Numbered from the stretch's first letter, positions 34,912 through 47,153 are shown. The stretch: 64,000 nt of DNA from Bacillus sp. 2B10 (GCA_003946805.1 RPSH01000003.1:1-64000); one strand, 5' to 3'. Translations and numbers: made by a program. Notes: a model not told the origin generated them from the letters alone.

Positions 34912-36308
34912 GGCAACGCCAACGTCACCCGCAGCCCGGGCCGGCTGTTCTCAACCGTCATCGTCGCCCCCAGCCGCTCCGCCGCCGAGCGTACGATCGC
35001 GAAGCCGAGGCCGCTGCCCTCGCTGTCGCGGCTGGTCGACAACCGGGTGAAGCGCTGCCCCAGCCGCGCCAGATCGCCCTCGGGCAGGCCCGGTCCGTCG
35101 TCGGCGACGATCAGCACCGCGCCGTCGCCGCGCGCTTCCGCCACGATGCTCACCTGCCCGCCGCGCCCATTGTAGCGGATGGCGTTGTCGAGCAGGTTCG
35201 ACAGGATTTCGAACAGCAGCGTGCGGTGGCTGGCGATCGCGAGCGCCTCGGGTGCGTCGAGATGCACGTCGACCCCGGCATCGATCGCCTGCGCGATGCG
35301 GCGGTTGATGACCGCGATCGCCACCTCGCGCACGTCGACCCGTTCGAACGGCGGCGAGCTGCCCGTTTCCTCGGCTCGCGCCAGCGCCAGCAGCTGCTTG
35401 ACCAGATGCTCCAGCCGGTCGGCGGCATCGGCGATCTCGCCAAGTGCGGTGCGCTCGCCGCGCCGGGCCAGCGCCACCTGCACCTTCAGCACCGCCAGCG
35501 GCGTGCGCATCTGGTGCGAGGCATCGGCGGTGAAGCGCCGCATCCCCGCCGTCGCGCTGTCGAGCCGGGCGAGGAGATGGTCGAACGCCTGCGCCAGCGG
35601 CATCAGCTCGATCGGCAGCGGCCCGGTGTCGAGCGGCGACAGGTCGGGGGTGGCGCGGGTATCGCGCGCCGCCACCGCGCCGCGCAGCCGCGACAGCGGT
35701 TTCAGGCTCCACGCCAGCGCCGGCCGGATCAGCAGCATCGCCACCCCGACCAGCAGGATTTCGCCGACCAGCAACGCGACCAGCAATTTGCGTTGCAACG
35801 CGTGGCGCCCGTCCAGCGTCTCGGCGACCTGCACCACCACCGGCTGCGCGATGCGCGGCAGCGACCGGCGTACCTCGGCGATGCGGATCGGCTGTTCGTT
35901 ATAGCTGGCATAGCGGAAGCGCGGCGTATCGATCGCCAGGTCGGCGGGCCGTGGCGCCGACAGGTCGGCATAGCCGGTCAGCAACCGGTCGCCGACCGCG
36001 ATCCGGTAATAGACATTGTCGCGTTCGCTATTCTCCAGCATCCCGAACGCGGCGGCGGGCAGGTCCATCGTCACCTCGCCGCGTTCGACCTGCACCGTTT
36101 CGGCGATCGCGCCCAGCGCGCCGCCCAGCACCCGGTCGTTGGTCCGCCGCACGACATCGGCGATCAGCGTCGCCCCGGCCAGCCCCAGCAGCACCGCGAT
36201 GCCGATCAGCGGCGCGAGCATCGCCGCCAGCAACCGGGTGCGCAGCGCCAGTGCCGTACCGCGCGCGCCAGCCGTTGCGGTGCCGGCCCGCTCCCCCTCA
36301 ACCGGCAT
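34887..36308 (-). CDS. Sensor histidine kinase, TctE-like
   Basis: 473 residues. Two membrane helices flank a periplasmic sensor domain (about 55-180) of the TctE type. HAMP-like and HisKA regions follow, with H-box TADASHQMRTPLAVL, N-box LLDNAIRY, G1 DDGPGLP and G2 GSGLGFAIV. TctE-like kinases sense citrate or other tricarboxylates. The gene overlaps the response-regulator gene by 11 bases. It faces a citrate-type transport operon, supporting the assignment. Confidence 0.92.
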   Translation of the reverse strand: MPVEGERAGTATAGARGTALALRTRLLAAMLAPLIGIAVLLGLAGATLIADVVRRTNDRVLGGALGAIAETVQVERGEVTMDLPAAAFGMLENSERDNVYYRIAVGDRLLTGYADLSAPRPADLAIDTPRFRYASYNEQPIRIAEVRRSLPRIAQPVVVQVAETLDGRHALQRKLLVALLVGEILLVGVAMLLIRPALAWSLKPLSRLRGAVAARDTRATPDLSPLDTGPLPIELMPLAQAFDHLLARLDSATAGMRRFTADASHQMRTPLAVLKVQVALARRGERTALGEIADAADRLEHLVKQLLALARAEETGSSPPFERVDVREVAIAVINRRIAQAIDAGVDVHLDAPEALAIASHRTLLFEILSNLLDNAIRYNGRGGQVSIVAEARGDGAVLIVADDGPGLPEGDLARLGQRFTRLSTSRDSEGSGLGFAIVRSAAERLGATMTVENSRPGLRVTLALPQAISAGR

Positions 36309-36963
36309 CGAGGAGATAGCCGACGCCGCGCACGGTACGGATCGCGGGACCGTCGGGGGCCAGCTTGCCGCGCAGGCGGGTGATGTTCACCTCGATCGCA
36401 TTGGGACCGACCGGATCGTCATAGCCGAACACTTCGGATTGCAGCGTCTCGCGCGGCACGATCTGTCCGGCGCGCGTCGCCAGCGCGTCGAGCACCGCCC
36501 ATTCGCGCCGCCGCAGGTCGAGCACCCGCTCCCCCACCCGCGCCTGTGCCCGCGACCGGTCGAGCGTCAGCGTGCCGATCACCAGTTCGGGGGTCGGATC
36601 GCCGCCGCGCCTGCGCCCCAGCGCGCGGATGCGGGCCTCCAGCTCCTCGGGCGCGAAGGGCTTGCGCAGATAATCGTCGGCGCCGAGGTCCAGCCCACGC
36701 ACCCGGTCGTCCAGCGCATCGCGCGCGGTCAGCATCAGCACCGGCACCCGGTCGCCGCGCCGCCTGAGCGCCTGCAACACCGCGAACCCGTCGATGTCGG
36801 GCAGCCCGACGTCGAGGATGGTCAGCGCATAGGGCTCGTCCGACAGCACCATCAGCGCATCCTCGCCGGTCGCGACGTGATCGACCGCATGGCCCGCCGC
36901 GCGCAGCAGCGCGACGATGCCGCGCGCAAGCGCCGCATCGTCCTCGACGATCAATATCCGCAT
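36298..36963 (-). CDS. OmpR-family response regulator, TctD-like
   Basis: 221 residues. The receiver domain has acidic VEDDA, phospho-acceptor Asp51 (ILDVGLPDIDGF) and Lys in LRKPF. The C-terminal winged helix (LDRSRAQARVGERVLDLRRR onward, ending IRTVRGVGYLLD) binds DNA. It is first in the two-gene regulatory operon and divergent from the binding-protein gene with 98 bases between, which should hold its own operator. No direct-repeat site was convincing there. Confidence 0.94.
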   Translation of the reverse strand: MRILIVEDDAALARGIVALLRAAGHAVDHVATGEDALMVLSDEPYALTILDVGLPDIDGFAVLQALRRRGDRVPVLMLTARDALDDRVRGLDLGADDYLRKPFAPEELEARIRALGRRRGGDPTPELVIGTLTLDRSRAQARVGERVLDLRRREWAVLDALATRAGQIVPRETLQSEVFGYDDPVGPNAIEVNITRLRGKLAPDGPAIRTVRGVGYLLDAG

Positions 36964-37061
36964 CGTGCGGCCGATCCGTGAAAGGCGGATGACAGGTTCG
37001 ATCCATAGGCCATGGGTGCGAGCTTACCTGAACCCAGAGGCGGGAAGCGAGAGGACCTGAA

Positions 37062-38132
37062 ATGAAACGTCGCCTGATCCTGTTGTCCATCCTGATCGCT
37101 GCGAGTGCCCCGGCACTGGCGCAACGCCCGGCCGGCTATCCGCGCTCCTACGACGCGCTGGTCGCCGCGGCGCGGGCGGAAGGCGGCGTGCGCGTCTATG
37201 GCAATGCCGATGCGTCGGCGATGGCGCCGCTGATCGCCGCCTTCCGCCGGACCTGGCCGGGCGTCACCGTCCGCTACGACGACCTCGAGTCGCGCGAAAT
37301 CTACCGCCGCGTCGTGAACGAGGCGCGGACCCATGCCCCCGGTGCCGACCTCGTCTGGTCGTCGGGCATGGATCTGCAGGCGAAGCTCATCAACGACGGC
37401 TTCGCCCAGGCGTATCTCAGCCCCGAGAAACCCGCGCTGCCGGCCAACGCGGTGTGGAAGAACATGGGCTATGGCGTCACCACCGAACCCGTCGCCTTCG
37501 TCTACAACCGGCGGCTGATCCCCCCGGCCCGGGTTCCGCGCACGCACGAGGCGTTCGAGGCGCTGTTGCGGACGCGGCGCGCGGCGCTGACCGGCAAGGT
37601 CGCGACCTACGACCCGGCGCGCTCGAACGTCGGCTATCTCTATCTGGCGGAGGATTTCGCGATCACCCGCGACACCCGTTCGCTGGTGCAGGCGATGGCG
37701 GCGACGCGGCCATGGCTGTCGCCGACCACCGAACCGATGCTCGACGCGGTCGCCGATGGCCGGGTGGCGATCGCCTATAACGTCGTCGGTCCCTATGCGC
37801 TGACGCGGGCGCAGCGCGACCCGCGCATCGGCGTGGTCTTTCCGCGCGACTACACCATCGTCGCCTCGCGCGTCGCCTTCATCGCCCGCGACGCGCGGCG
37901 TCCGGCGGCGGCGAAGCTGTTCCTCGACTTCCTGCTGTCGCGCACCGGCCAGACGCTGCTGGCGAGGCAATGGTTGCTGCCGGTGCGCAGCGACGTGCGC
38001 GCGCCCCGCCTGTCCGCCGAACAACAGCGCCCGATCCGCGTGGGCCCACAGCTTCTCGTCAATCTCGACACGATCATGCGCCGCCGCTTCCTCGCCGACT
38101 GGCGCGCGATCCTGACTGAAGGAAACCGATGA
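37062..38132 (+). CDS. Periplasmic ABC-type substrate-binding protein in a citrate-type locus
   Basis: 356 residues with signal peptide ending APALAQ. The mature protein is a class-II periplasmic binding protein (VRVYGNADASAMAPLI, GADLVWSSGMDLQAKLI, TTEPVAFVYNRRLIP), close to the Fe(III)/AfuA-type set. No ABC permease or ATPase is nearby, so it may hand its ligand to the symporter below or act as a co-sensor for TctE. AGAGGACC precedes the ATG. The stop overlaps the porin start (ATGA). Confidence 0.88.
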   Translation: MKRRLILLSILIAASAPALAQRPAGYPRSYDALVAAARAEGGVRVYGNADASAMAPLIAAFRRTWPGVTVRYDDLESREIYRRVVNEARTHAPGADLVWSSGMDLQAKLINDGFAQAYLSPEKPALPANAVWKNMGYGVTTEPVAFVYNRRLIPPARVPRTHEAFEALLRTRRAALTGKVATYDPARSNVGYLYLAEDFAITRDTRSLVQAMAATRPWLSPTTEPMLDAVADGRVAIAYNVVGPYALTRAQRDPRIGVVFPRDYTIVASRVAFIARDARRPAAAKLFLDFLLSRTGQTLLARQWLLPVRSDVRAPRLSAEQQRPIRVGPQLLVNLDTIMRRRFLADWRAILTEGNR

Positions 38133-39616
38133 TGACCCCGTTCCGTAGCGGTTGCGCGATCGCCGCGCTGATCTGTGCGACGCCCGCGCTGGCCCAGACG
38201 CCGACCCAGGAAGAGCTGGCGGCACTGGTAAAGGCGCAGTCGGCCGAGATCGCGGCCCTGCGCGCCCGGCTCGACCGGCTGGAGGGCGCGCCGACCGCCG
38301 CCGCCGGGCCGGCGCCGACCCCCGCCCCCGCGACCCCGCCCGTCGTGCTGGCCCAGACCCCATCGCAGTCCGGCGGCAACGTCACCAGCCCGTTCGCGCC
38401 GCAGCTGGTGCCCCCCGGCCCCGCCGAGCGCGACGTGGCGCAGGCGCGACAGGCCAATGCCGCCGGCGTCACCACCGAATGGGGCGCGGGGCTTCCCGTC
38501 TTCCACTCGGCCGACGGCGTCTACACCTTCAAGCCACGCGGGCGCATCCTGACCGATGTCAGCTCGACCTTCGGCTCCGACTATACCGCCCGCAACATCA
38601 CGACGACCGGCATGCGCGCGCTGCGCCTCGGCCTCGAAGGCGGGGTCGGCACGCATTTCTTCTACCAGTTCGAAAGCGACTTTTCGGAGAACGAGGTCGA
38701 TATCGTCACCGCGTTCATCGGCTGGCGCAACCGGATCGCGCCGGGCATCGACTATGACGTCCGCGCCGGCCACCTGTTCAACGATCGCGGGTTCGAAGGA
38801 TCGACCGGGTCCGATTCGACGCCGTTCATGGAACGCACCGTCGTGTCGACCGCGATCATCCCGCAGCGCGGCTTCTATGGCGTCGGCATCATGCCGCGCC
38901 TGTTCTGGAAGACCGGCCACGCATCGCTGACCGTCACCGGCGACCGGATCGACGGCAATCAGGGCGGCAACGACAGTCGCACCGTGCTGGCGCGCGCGCA
39001 CTGGAACCCGGTCAAGACCGACAACAGCGTCCTGCATCTGGGCGTCTGGGGCTTCGACGAAGGGCTCGCCGCCGGCGCCACGACCCTTACCCGCAACACC
39101 GTGATCGGCGGGCGCTTCAACGGCGCGCTGCGCGTGTCGTCGGGGGCGCTGACCGGCGGCACCGGCACCACCGGCTATGGCGCGGAACTGGGCGGCTATG
39201 TCGGTCCGGTGTGGCTGATGGCCGAAGCCGGACAGCGCCATGCGCGCCTCGACGCCGGCCGCCCCGATTTCGTCAGCAAGGCGTGGAGCCTGTCGGGCGG
39301 GTGGTTCCTGACCGGCGACCTGCCGCCCTACAACCCGCGTCTCGGCAGCTTCGGCCAGCCGCGCGTGCTGCGCCCGATCTTCGAAGGGGGGCCGGGCGCG
39401 ATCGAACTGACCGCCCGCTACGAGAATCTCGATTACACCGACCTGCTGACTGGTGGACAGGGCTGGGCGGCGACGATCGGCGCCAACTGGTATCTCAACA
39501 GCTTCACGCGGTTCCAGGCCAATCTGGTCCACTGGAACACCGACAATCGCGCCGGCGCCCTTGTCGGGCCCGATGACGGCCAGACCGTCATGACCCGCAT
39601 CGCCGTCACCTTCTGA
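38129..39616 (+). CDS. OprO/OprP-type outer-membrane porin
   Basis: 495 residues. A signal peptide is followed by a short coiled coil (TQEELAALVKAQSAEIAALR) and an OprP-like beta-barrel (FFYQFESDFSENEVDI, LRVSSGALTGG). The C-terminal residue is Phe (MTRIAVTF), the usual outer-membrane sorting signal. It probably gives the locus an anion-selective entry pore. Cotranslated with the binding protein and 20 bases before the symporter. Confidence 0.9.
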   Translation: MMTPFRSGCAIAALICATPALAQTPTQEELAALVKAQSAEIAALRARLDRLEGAPTAAAGPAPTPAPATPPVVLAQTPSQSGGNVTSPFAPQLVPPGPAERDVAQARQANAAGVTTEWGAGLPVFHSADGVYTFKPRGRILTDVSSTFGSDYTARNITTTGMRALRLGLEGGVGTHFFYQFESDFSENEVDIVTAFIGWRNRIAPGIDYDVRAGHLFNDRGFEGSTGSDSTPFMERTVVSTAIIPQRGFYGVGIMPRLFWKTGHASLTVTGDRIDGNQGGNDSRTVLARAHWNPVKTDNSVLHLGVWGFDEGLAAGATTLTRNTVIGGRFNGALRVSSGALTGGTGTTGYGAELGGYVGPVWLMAEAGQRHARLDAGRPDFVSKAWSLSGGWFLTGDLPPYNPRLGSFGQPRVLRPIFEGGPGAIELTARYENLDYTDLLTGGQGWAATIGANWYLNSFTRFQANLVHWNTDNRAGALVGPDDGQTVMTRIAVTF

Positions 39617-39636
39617 CCTCCCCGGGGAGCTTACCC

Positions 39637-40938
39637 ATGGATCTCGCCCTGCTCGGCTTCCTGATGGTCGCCACCTTCATGACGCTCATCATGACCAAGC
39701 GGATGACCCCGCTGGTCGCGCTGATCGTCGTGCCCACGCTCTTCGCGCTACTCGCCGGTTTCGCCAGCGGCATCGGCGACATGATGATCGACGGCATCAA
39801 GAACCTCGCCCCGACCGGCGTGATGCTGCTGTTTGCCATCCTGTTCTTCTCGATCATGACCGATACCGGGCTGTTCGACCCGCTGGTCAACCGGCTGTTG
39901 CGCGTGGTGCACGGCGATCCGATGCTGATCCTGATCGGCACGGTCGTGCTGTGCGCGATCGTCAGCTTGGATGGCGATGGCTCCACGACCTACATCATCA
40001 CCATCGCCGCGCTGCTGCCGCTCTACAAACGCTACGACATGAACCGGCTGTACCTGTGCTGCCTGCTCATGAGCACCAGCGGCATCATGAACCTGACGCC
40101 ATGGGGCGGCCCGACCGCGCGTGCGGCCAGCGCGCTGAAGCTCGATCCCGCCACGCTGTTCCTGCCGCTGATCCCCGGCATGATCGTCGGCCTCGCCTTC
40201 CTGATCGGCCTCGCCATCTGGTTCGGGCGCAAGGAACGCCGCCGCATCGGCCATGTGAAGGCCAACGGCCCGACGACCTTCACCGGCATGGCGGTGTCGC
40301 AATTTCCCGAAGCGCGCCGCTATCGCCTGCGCTGGTTCAACGGCGCGCTGACGCTCGCGCTGATCGCGGGCCTCGTGTCGGGCATCCTGCCGCTGTCGGT
40401 GCTGATGATGCTGGCATTTGCGGTGGCCATGATCGTCAACTATCCGCAGGTCGCCGAACAGAAGGAACGCATCGCCGCGCATGCCGGCAACGTGCTGTCG
40501 GTCGTGTCGCTGATCTTCGCCGCGGGCATCTTCACCGGCATCCTGTCGGGCACCGGCATGGTGGAGGCGATGAGCAAGGAAGTCGTCGGCTTCATCCCGC
40601 CCGCGCTGGGCCCCTACATGGCGCCGATCACCGCCGCGCTCTCGCTGCCGTTCACCTTCTTCATCTCGAACGACGCCTTCTATTTCGGGATGCTGCCGAT
40701 CCTCGCCGAGGCGGGCGCGCATTACGGCGTGTCGCCGATGGCGATCGCGCGCGCGTCGCTGATGGGACAGCCGGTCCACCTGCTCAGCCCGCTGGTGCCC
40801 TCCACCTACCTGCTGGTCAGCCTTGCCGGCATCGATCTCGCCGATCATCAACGATTTACGCTGATACCGGCAACGGCGGTCTGTGTTGTGATGACGCTTG
40901 TCGGTATGGCGGTACTCGCCTTCCCTTTCGTGAGCTGA
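39637..40938 (+). CDS. CitMHS family citrate:H+ (metal-citrate) symporter
   Basis: 433 residues, about 12 predicted helices. CitMHS signatures include LAPTGVMLLFAILFFSIMTD, SLDGDGSTTYIIT and NLTPWGGPTARAASAL. The family imports citrate as a complex with Mg2+, Ca2+ or other divalent cations. It is the third gene of the operon and 4 bases before the TerC-like gene. It is the main reason for calling this a citrate locus. Confidence 0.94.
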   Translation: MDLALLGFLMVATFMTLIMTKRMTPLVALIVVPTLFALLAGFASGIGDMMIDGIKNLAPTGVMLLFAILFFSIMTDTGLFDPLVNRLLRVVHGDPMLILIGTVVLCAIVSLDGDGSTTYIITIAALLPLYKRYDMNRLYLCCLLMSTSGIMNLTPWGGPTARAASALKLDPATLFLPLIPGMIVGLAFLIGLAIWFGRKERRRIGHVKANGPTTFTGMAVSQFPEARRYRLRWFNGALTLALIAGLVSGILPLSVLMMLAFAVAMIVNYPQVAEQKERIAAHAGNVLSVVSLIFAAGIFTGILSGTGMVEAMSKEVVGFIPPALGPYMAPITAALSLPFTFFISNDAFYFGMLPILAEAGAHYGVSPMAIARASLMGQPVHLLSPLVPSTYLLVSLAGIDLADHQRFTLIPATAVCVVMTLVGMAVLAFPFVS

Positions 40939-40942
40939 TTTG

Positions 40943-41599
40943 ATGACCGAACTCTGGAACCATATCGTCGCGGACTTCGCCAATATCGGCAGTCCGTCCG
41001 CCCTCGCCGCCTTCACCCAGGTCGTGCTGATCGACATCATGCTGGCGGCGGACAATGCCATCGTCGTCGGCGCGCTGGCCGCCGGCCTGCCGCCGGCGAT
41101 GCGCCGCAAGGTCATCCTGATCGGCGTCGGCGCCGCGCTGGTCCTGCGCGTCGCCTTCGCCCTCGTCGTGACGCAGCTGCTGCAGGTCACCGGCCTCGTC
41201 TTCGCCGGCGGTCTGCTGCTGGTATGGGTCGCGTGGAAGATGTGGCGCGAACTGCGCGACCATAACGATGCCACGGGCGAGGAGACCGCGCTGAAGGCCG
41301 CCGCGCCGCGCAGCTTCGCCAGCGCCGCCTGGGCGGTCGCCGTCGCCGACGTCAGCATGAGCCTCGACAACGTGCTCGCCGTCGCCGGTGCCGCGCGCGA
41401 CCATCCCGGCATCCTCGCCGTCGGGCTGATCCTGTCGGTCGCATTGATGGGCATCGCCGCCAACGTGCTGGCGCGCGTGATCGAACGCTATCGCTGGGTC
41501 GCCTATATCGGCCTTGCCGTCATCGTCTATGTCGCCTGCCGCATGATCTACGAAGGGCTGACCGATCCGGCCCGCGGCATCCTGCCTTTCTTCACCTGA
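40943..41599 (+). CDS. TerC/YjbE family integral membrane protein
   Basis: 217-218 residues with seven predicted helices. The family's acidic membrane motif is present twice: DIMLAADNAIVVGALA and DVSMSLDNVLAVAGAA. TerC relatives export Mn2+ or Ca2+ or protect against metal stress. The ATG at 40943 is used; a TTG lies one codon upstream. Its position after a metal-citrate symporter suggests it removes co-imported cations, which is inference. Confidence 0.92.
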   Translation: MTELWNHIVADFANIGSPSALAAFTQVVLIDIMLAADNAIVVGALAAGLPPAMRRKVILIGVGAALVLRVAFALVVTQLLQVTGLVFAGGLLLVWVAWKMWRELRDHNDATGEETALKAAAPRSFASAAWAVAVADVSMSLDNVLAVAGAARDHPGILAVGLILSVALMGIAANVLARVIERYRWVAYIGLAVIVYVACRMIYEGLTDPARGILPFFT

Positions 41600-41614
41600 C
41601 ACTGGAGTATCCGG

Positions 41615-42286
41615 ATGACGCCTTCGATGCCGCTGGTCCTGCTGCCCGCCATGGGCTGTGACGGACAATTATGGGCGCGGCAGATCGTCGATCTGGGCGA
41701 CGTGGCCCATCCGGAACTCGGCGACCTGACCGTCGACGATACGCTGGCAAGGATGGCGGCGCGGGTGCTGGCCCACGCCCCGCCGCGCTTCGCCGTCGCC
41801 GGCGTCAGCCTGGGCGGCTATGTCGCGCTGGAGATGGTGCGGCAGGCGCCCGAGCGGATCGCACGCATCACCCTGTTCGGCACGCGCGCCACGCTGGCGA
41901 TGCGCCCGCGGACTATGGGCGAACAGGGGCTGCTCGCCACCGCGCCACATGCCGACCCGGCGCTCACCCCGATCGTCAGCGGACCCGTCCAGGCGATGGC
42001 CGAACGCGTCGGGCCCGAGGTGTTCGAACGCCAGCAGCACGCGCTGCTCGCCCGGCCCGACCTCGACGCCGCGATCGAGGCGGTGCGGGTGCCGGCACTG
42101 GTCGCGGTCGGCGACCGCGACCGCATCTGCCTGCCCGAGGATGCGCAGGCGCTTGCCGATCGCATCCCCGGTGCCCGCTTCCACATCCTGCGCAACTGCG
42201 GCCATCTGGCCCCGATGGAGCGGGGCGGAGAGGTCACGATGCTGCTGCGCGCGTGGTTGCAGGATGGTGCGGTCCGCGGGCGGTGA
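41615..42286 (+). CDS. Alpha/beta hydrolase
   Basis: 223 residues. Nucleophile in GVSLGGYVALEM, acid in GDRDRICLPED and His in NCGHLAPMER form the expected triad. The oxyanion region LLPAMGCDGQLW is at the N-terminus. The substrate is not known. It lies 15 bases after the TerC-like gene and is probably the last gene of the citrate-type operon. Confidence 0.9.
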   Translation: MTPSMPLVLLPAMGCDGQLWARQIVDLGDVAHPELGDLTVDDTLARMAARVLAHAPPRFAVAGVSLGGYVALEMVRQAPERIARITLFGTRATLAMRPRTMGEQGLLATAPHADPALTPIVSGPVQAMAERVGPEVFERQQHALLARPDLDAAIEAVRVPALVAVGDRDRICLPEDAQALADRIPGARFHILRNCGHLAPMERGGEVTMLLRAWLQDGAVRGR

Positions 42287-42301
42287 CTCAATCGAAGCCA
42301 G

Positions 42302-42416
42302 AACCGTTCGTCCTGAGTAGCCGCTGAGCTTGTCGAAGCGGCGTATCGAAGGACTGCCACAAATGCTTCGATACGGGTCTTCGACTGCGCCCAGCCCCTA
42401 CTCAGCACGAACGGTT
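42302..42416. repeat. Intergenic inverted repeat, AACCGTTCGTxCTGAGTAG type
   Basis: Outer arms at 42302-42320 and 42398-42416 are inverted copies with one mismatch. Inner GCTTGTCGAAG and CTTCGA segments also pair. It is a different family from the CCCGGCGAAGG elements. It lies between the hydrolase end and katG, and probably ends the citrate transcript. Confidence 0.7.
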
Positions 42417-42520
42417 TGGTTTTGATGTCCCGTCCATTCGGCTCCCCATGCGTACCGATCGACTTTTCCGCCAAGTGTGAACGAGACAATCGCTTATCGG
42501 TATACCCGCTTACCCGCTAG

Positions 42521-44785
<2,265 letters not shown>

Positions 44786-44840
44786 GCGCAGAACCCGGTT
44801 TGAAGGGGCGGCGTGGGAGCGATCCTGCGCCGCCTTTTCG

Positions 44841-47153
44841 TTACGCGCGCTGCTTCGCGATCCGGCGGGCAGGCAACACTGCGCCCGGGCGCCCGAACAG
44901 ATAGCCCTGCGCCAGCAGGCACCCTTCGGCCTGCACCATCCGCCGCTGCTGTTCGGTCTCCACCCCTTCGGCGACGACGGGGAGCTTCAGCCCCTTGCCC
45001 AGCCCGGCGACGGCGCGGACGATCGATAGCGCCGCCTCGTCCTCGTGCATGGCCGATACGAAGCTGCGATCGATCTTGATCTTGTCGAACGGGAAATGGC
45101 GCAGGTTGCTGAGCGAGGAATAGCCGGTGCCGAAATCGTCCATCGCGATGCGCACGCCCAAGGCCCGGATCTCGCGCAGTATTGCCAGCGACGTTTCCCG
45201 ATCGCGCAGCAGCGCGGTCTCGGTGATCTCCAGCTCGAGCCGCGCGGGATCGAACCCGTTGTCGTCCAGCACCGCACGCACCAGTTCGGGCAGCGAAGGC
45301 AGGCGCAGCTGGACCGGCGACACGTTCACCGCCAGCGACAGTTGCGACGGCCACAGCGCTGCCTCGCGACATGCCTGTCGCAGCACCCATTCGCCGATCG
45401 CGCCGATCGTCCCCGCTTCCTCGGCGACCGGAATGAACAGCGCTGGGGACACCGCGCCACGGGCCGGATGCGTCCAGCGCAACAGCGCCTCGTAACCGAC
45501 GACGTCGCCGGTCGCCGTCGCCACCAGCGGCTGGTACACCAGCCGCAACTGGTCGCGGCAGATCGCATGGCGCAGGTCGTGTTCGAGGCTCTGCCGCTCG
45601 CGCGCATCGCGGTCCATCACCGCGTCGAAGAACGACGCCCGGCCGCGTCCGTCCTCCTTCGCCCGCGTCAACGCGACGCTCGCATTGTGGCGCAGCGTTT
45701 CCGGATCGGTCCCGTCGCGCGGGAAGGTGACGACGCCCAGGCTGCACCCGATCGCCGTCGGATCGCGCGCGGAGTCCATCTCGGCGGCAAGGCTCGCCGC
45801 GACATGGGCGGCAAGGCGGCGGGTATCGTCGAGCGACCCGATCTGGCGCTGCAGGACGACGAACTCGTCCCCGCCGATCCGTGCCACCATGTCCTGCGCG
45901 CCGATCGCCTGTTCGAGGATGCGGGCAACGCGGATCAGGATCGCGTCGCCCGCGCCATGGCCGAACAGGTCGTTGACCGCCCGGAACCGGTCGAGATCGA
46001 TCGCCATCATCCCGAACGGGACGCCCGATCGCACCGCGGCAGCCAGCGCGCCGTCGCACGCGGCGCGATTGGCGAGTCCGGTCAGCGTATCGTGCGACGC
46101 CAGATGCGCGATCGCCCGCTCGGCACGGCCGGTTTCCGTCAGGTCGCGCAGCGCGATGACGGTTGCGGCCCGCCCGCGATATTCGATCGTGCGCGCGGTG
46201 AGTTCGACCAGTTGGTCCTCGATCGTGCTGCCGGTGATCCGGGTGCGGAGGCTCTCGCCCGGCGAAAGACCGGCCGCATCCGCCGTTTCGAACCAGCATG
46301 CCACCGACGTCCAGATCACCTCGCCGCGCGATACGCCCAGCAGCGCGCAGGCCCGCTCGTTCGCTTCGAGGATGCGGTCGTCGCCGGTAATCAGCAACCC
46401 TTCGGACGTCGCATCGGCCAGCCCGCGCAGGTCGGTCAGGAACCGGTCGAGCACCGATGCCGCCGCCGTACCTGCAACCAGCAGGAACGATGCGCCGACG
46501 ACCCAGTAGAGCAGCCATGCGGTATCATTGCCGCCCCGTGCCGTGCCGTGACCATGGTCGATGACTGCCGCGGACATCGCGACGAAATGCAGGAATATCG
46601 TCGTCAGCACCATGCCCGCCGCCGGCAGGTAGATTCGCCGGCTTCCTCTGCCGCGCACGAACAGCGCGAATGCCGCCGACAGCGCCAGCCAGCCGAGCGA
46701 CGCCGCGACGGCGACCGGACGAATATCGGTGGCGACGACCGCCGGATGCCGGATCGCCGCCATGCCGGTCAGGTGCATGCCGACGATTCCGCCGGTCGCG
46801 ATCGCACCGCAGAGCGACGCGACCACGATACCGCCCGAACGGCGTAGCAACGCGAAGGCAAGGGCGAACGCCCCCGCCGCGATCAACGCGGACAATGCGG
46901 TGAGCGACTGATCGAACTGCAACCGGTCGGCGCTGCGATAGGCGATCATCGAAATGAAATGCGTGGACCAGACGCCGGCCCCGGCCGTGATCGCCGCCGA
47001 TGCCAGCCAGAACCGGCGGCGTCCGATCACGCATTCGAACGCGCGCTGCAACTGGGTGAAGATCGACAGGGCGGCGACGATGCAGATCACCAGCGCCATC
47101 AGGACGATCGTCGAGTCGTGACGCGCGGCCACGTGGTCGATCAGATACGACAT
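44841..47153 (-). CDS. MHYT-PAS-GGDEF-EAL cyclic-di-GMP signalling protein
   Basis: 770 residues. The N-terminal seven-helix MHYT sensor has its metal-binding His motifs at WSTHFISM (65), GMHLTGM (127) and LHFVAMS (189). A PAS domain (about 245-335) follows, then GGDEF (intact motif at 427-431) and EAL (Glu555, plus DDFGTGYSSL). Both catalytic motifs look intact, so the protein may make or break c-di-GMP. No RxxD inhibitory site precedes the GGDEF. MHYT domains are proposed to sense O2, CO or NO through copper. Confidence 0.95.
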   Translation of the reverse strand: MSYLIDHVAARHDSTIVLMALVICIVAALSIFTQLQRAFECVIGRRRFWLASAAITAGAGVWSTHFISMIAYRSADRLQFDQSLTALSALIAAGAFALAFALLRRSGGIVVASLCGAIATGGIVGMHLTGMAAIRHPAVVATDIRPVAVAASLGWLALSAAFALFVRGRGSRRIYLPAAGMVLTTIFLHFVAMSAAVIDHGHGTARGGNDTAWLLYWVVGASFLLVAGTAAASVLDRFLTDLRGLADATSEGLLITGDDRILEANERACALLGVSRGEVIWTSVACWFETADAAGLSPGESLRTRITGSTIEDQLVELTARTIEYRGRAATVIALRDLTETGRAERAIAHLASHDTLTGLANRAACDGALAAAVRSGVPFGMMAIDLDRFRAVNDLFGHGAGDAILIRVARILEQAIGAQDMVARIGGDEFVVLQRQIGSLDDTRRLAAHVAASLAAEMDSARDPTAIGCSLGVVTFPRDGTDPETLRHNASVALTRAKEDGRGRASFFDAVMDRDARERQSLEHDLRHAICRDQLRLVYQPLVATATGDVVGYEALLRWTHPARGAVSPALFIPVAEEAGTIGAIGEWVLRQACREAALWPSQLSLAVNVSPVQLRLPSLPELVRAVLDDNGFDPARLELEITETALLRDRETSLAILREIRALGVRIAMDDFGTGYSSLSNLRHFPFDKIKIDRSFVSAMHEDEAALSIVRAVAGLGKGLKLPVVAEGVETEQQRRMVQAEGCLLAQGYLFGRPGAVLPARRIAKQRA

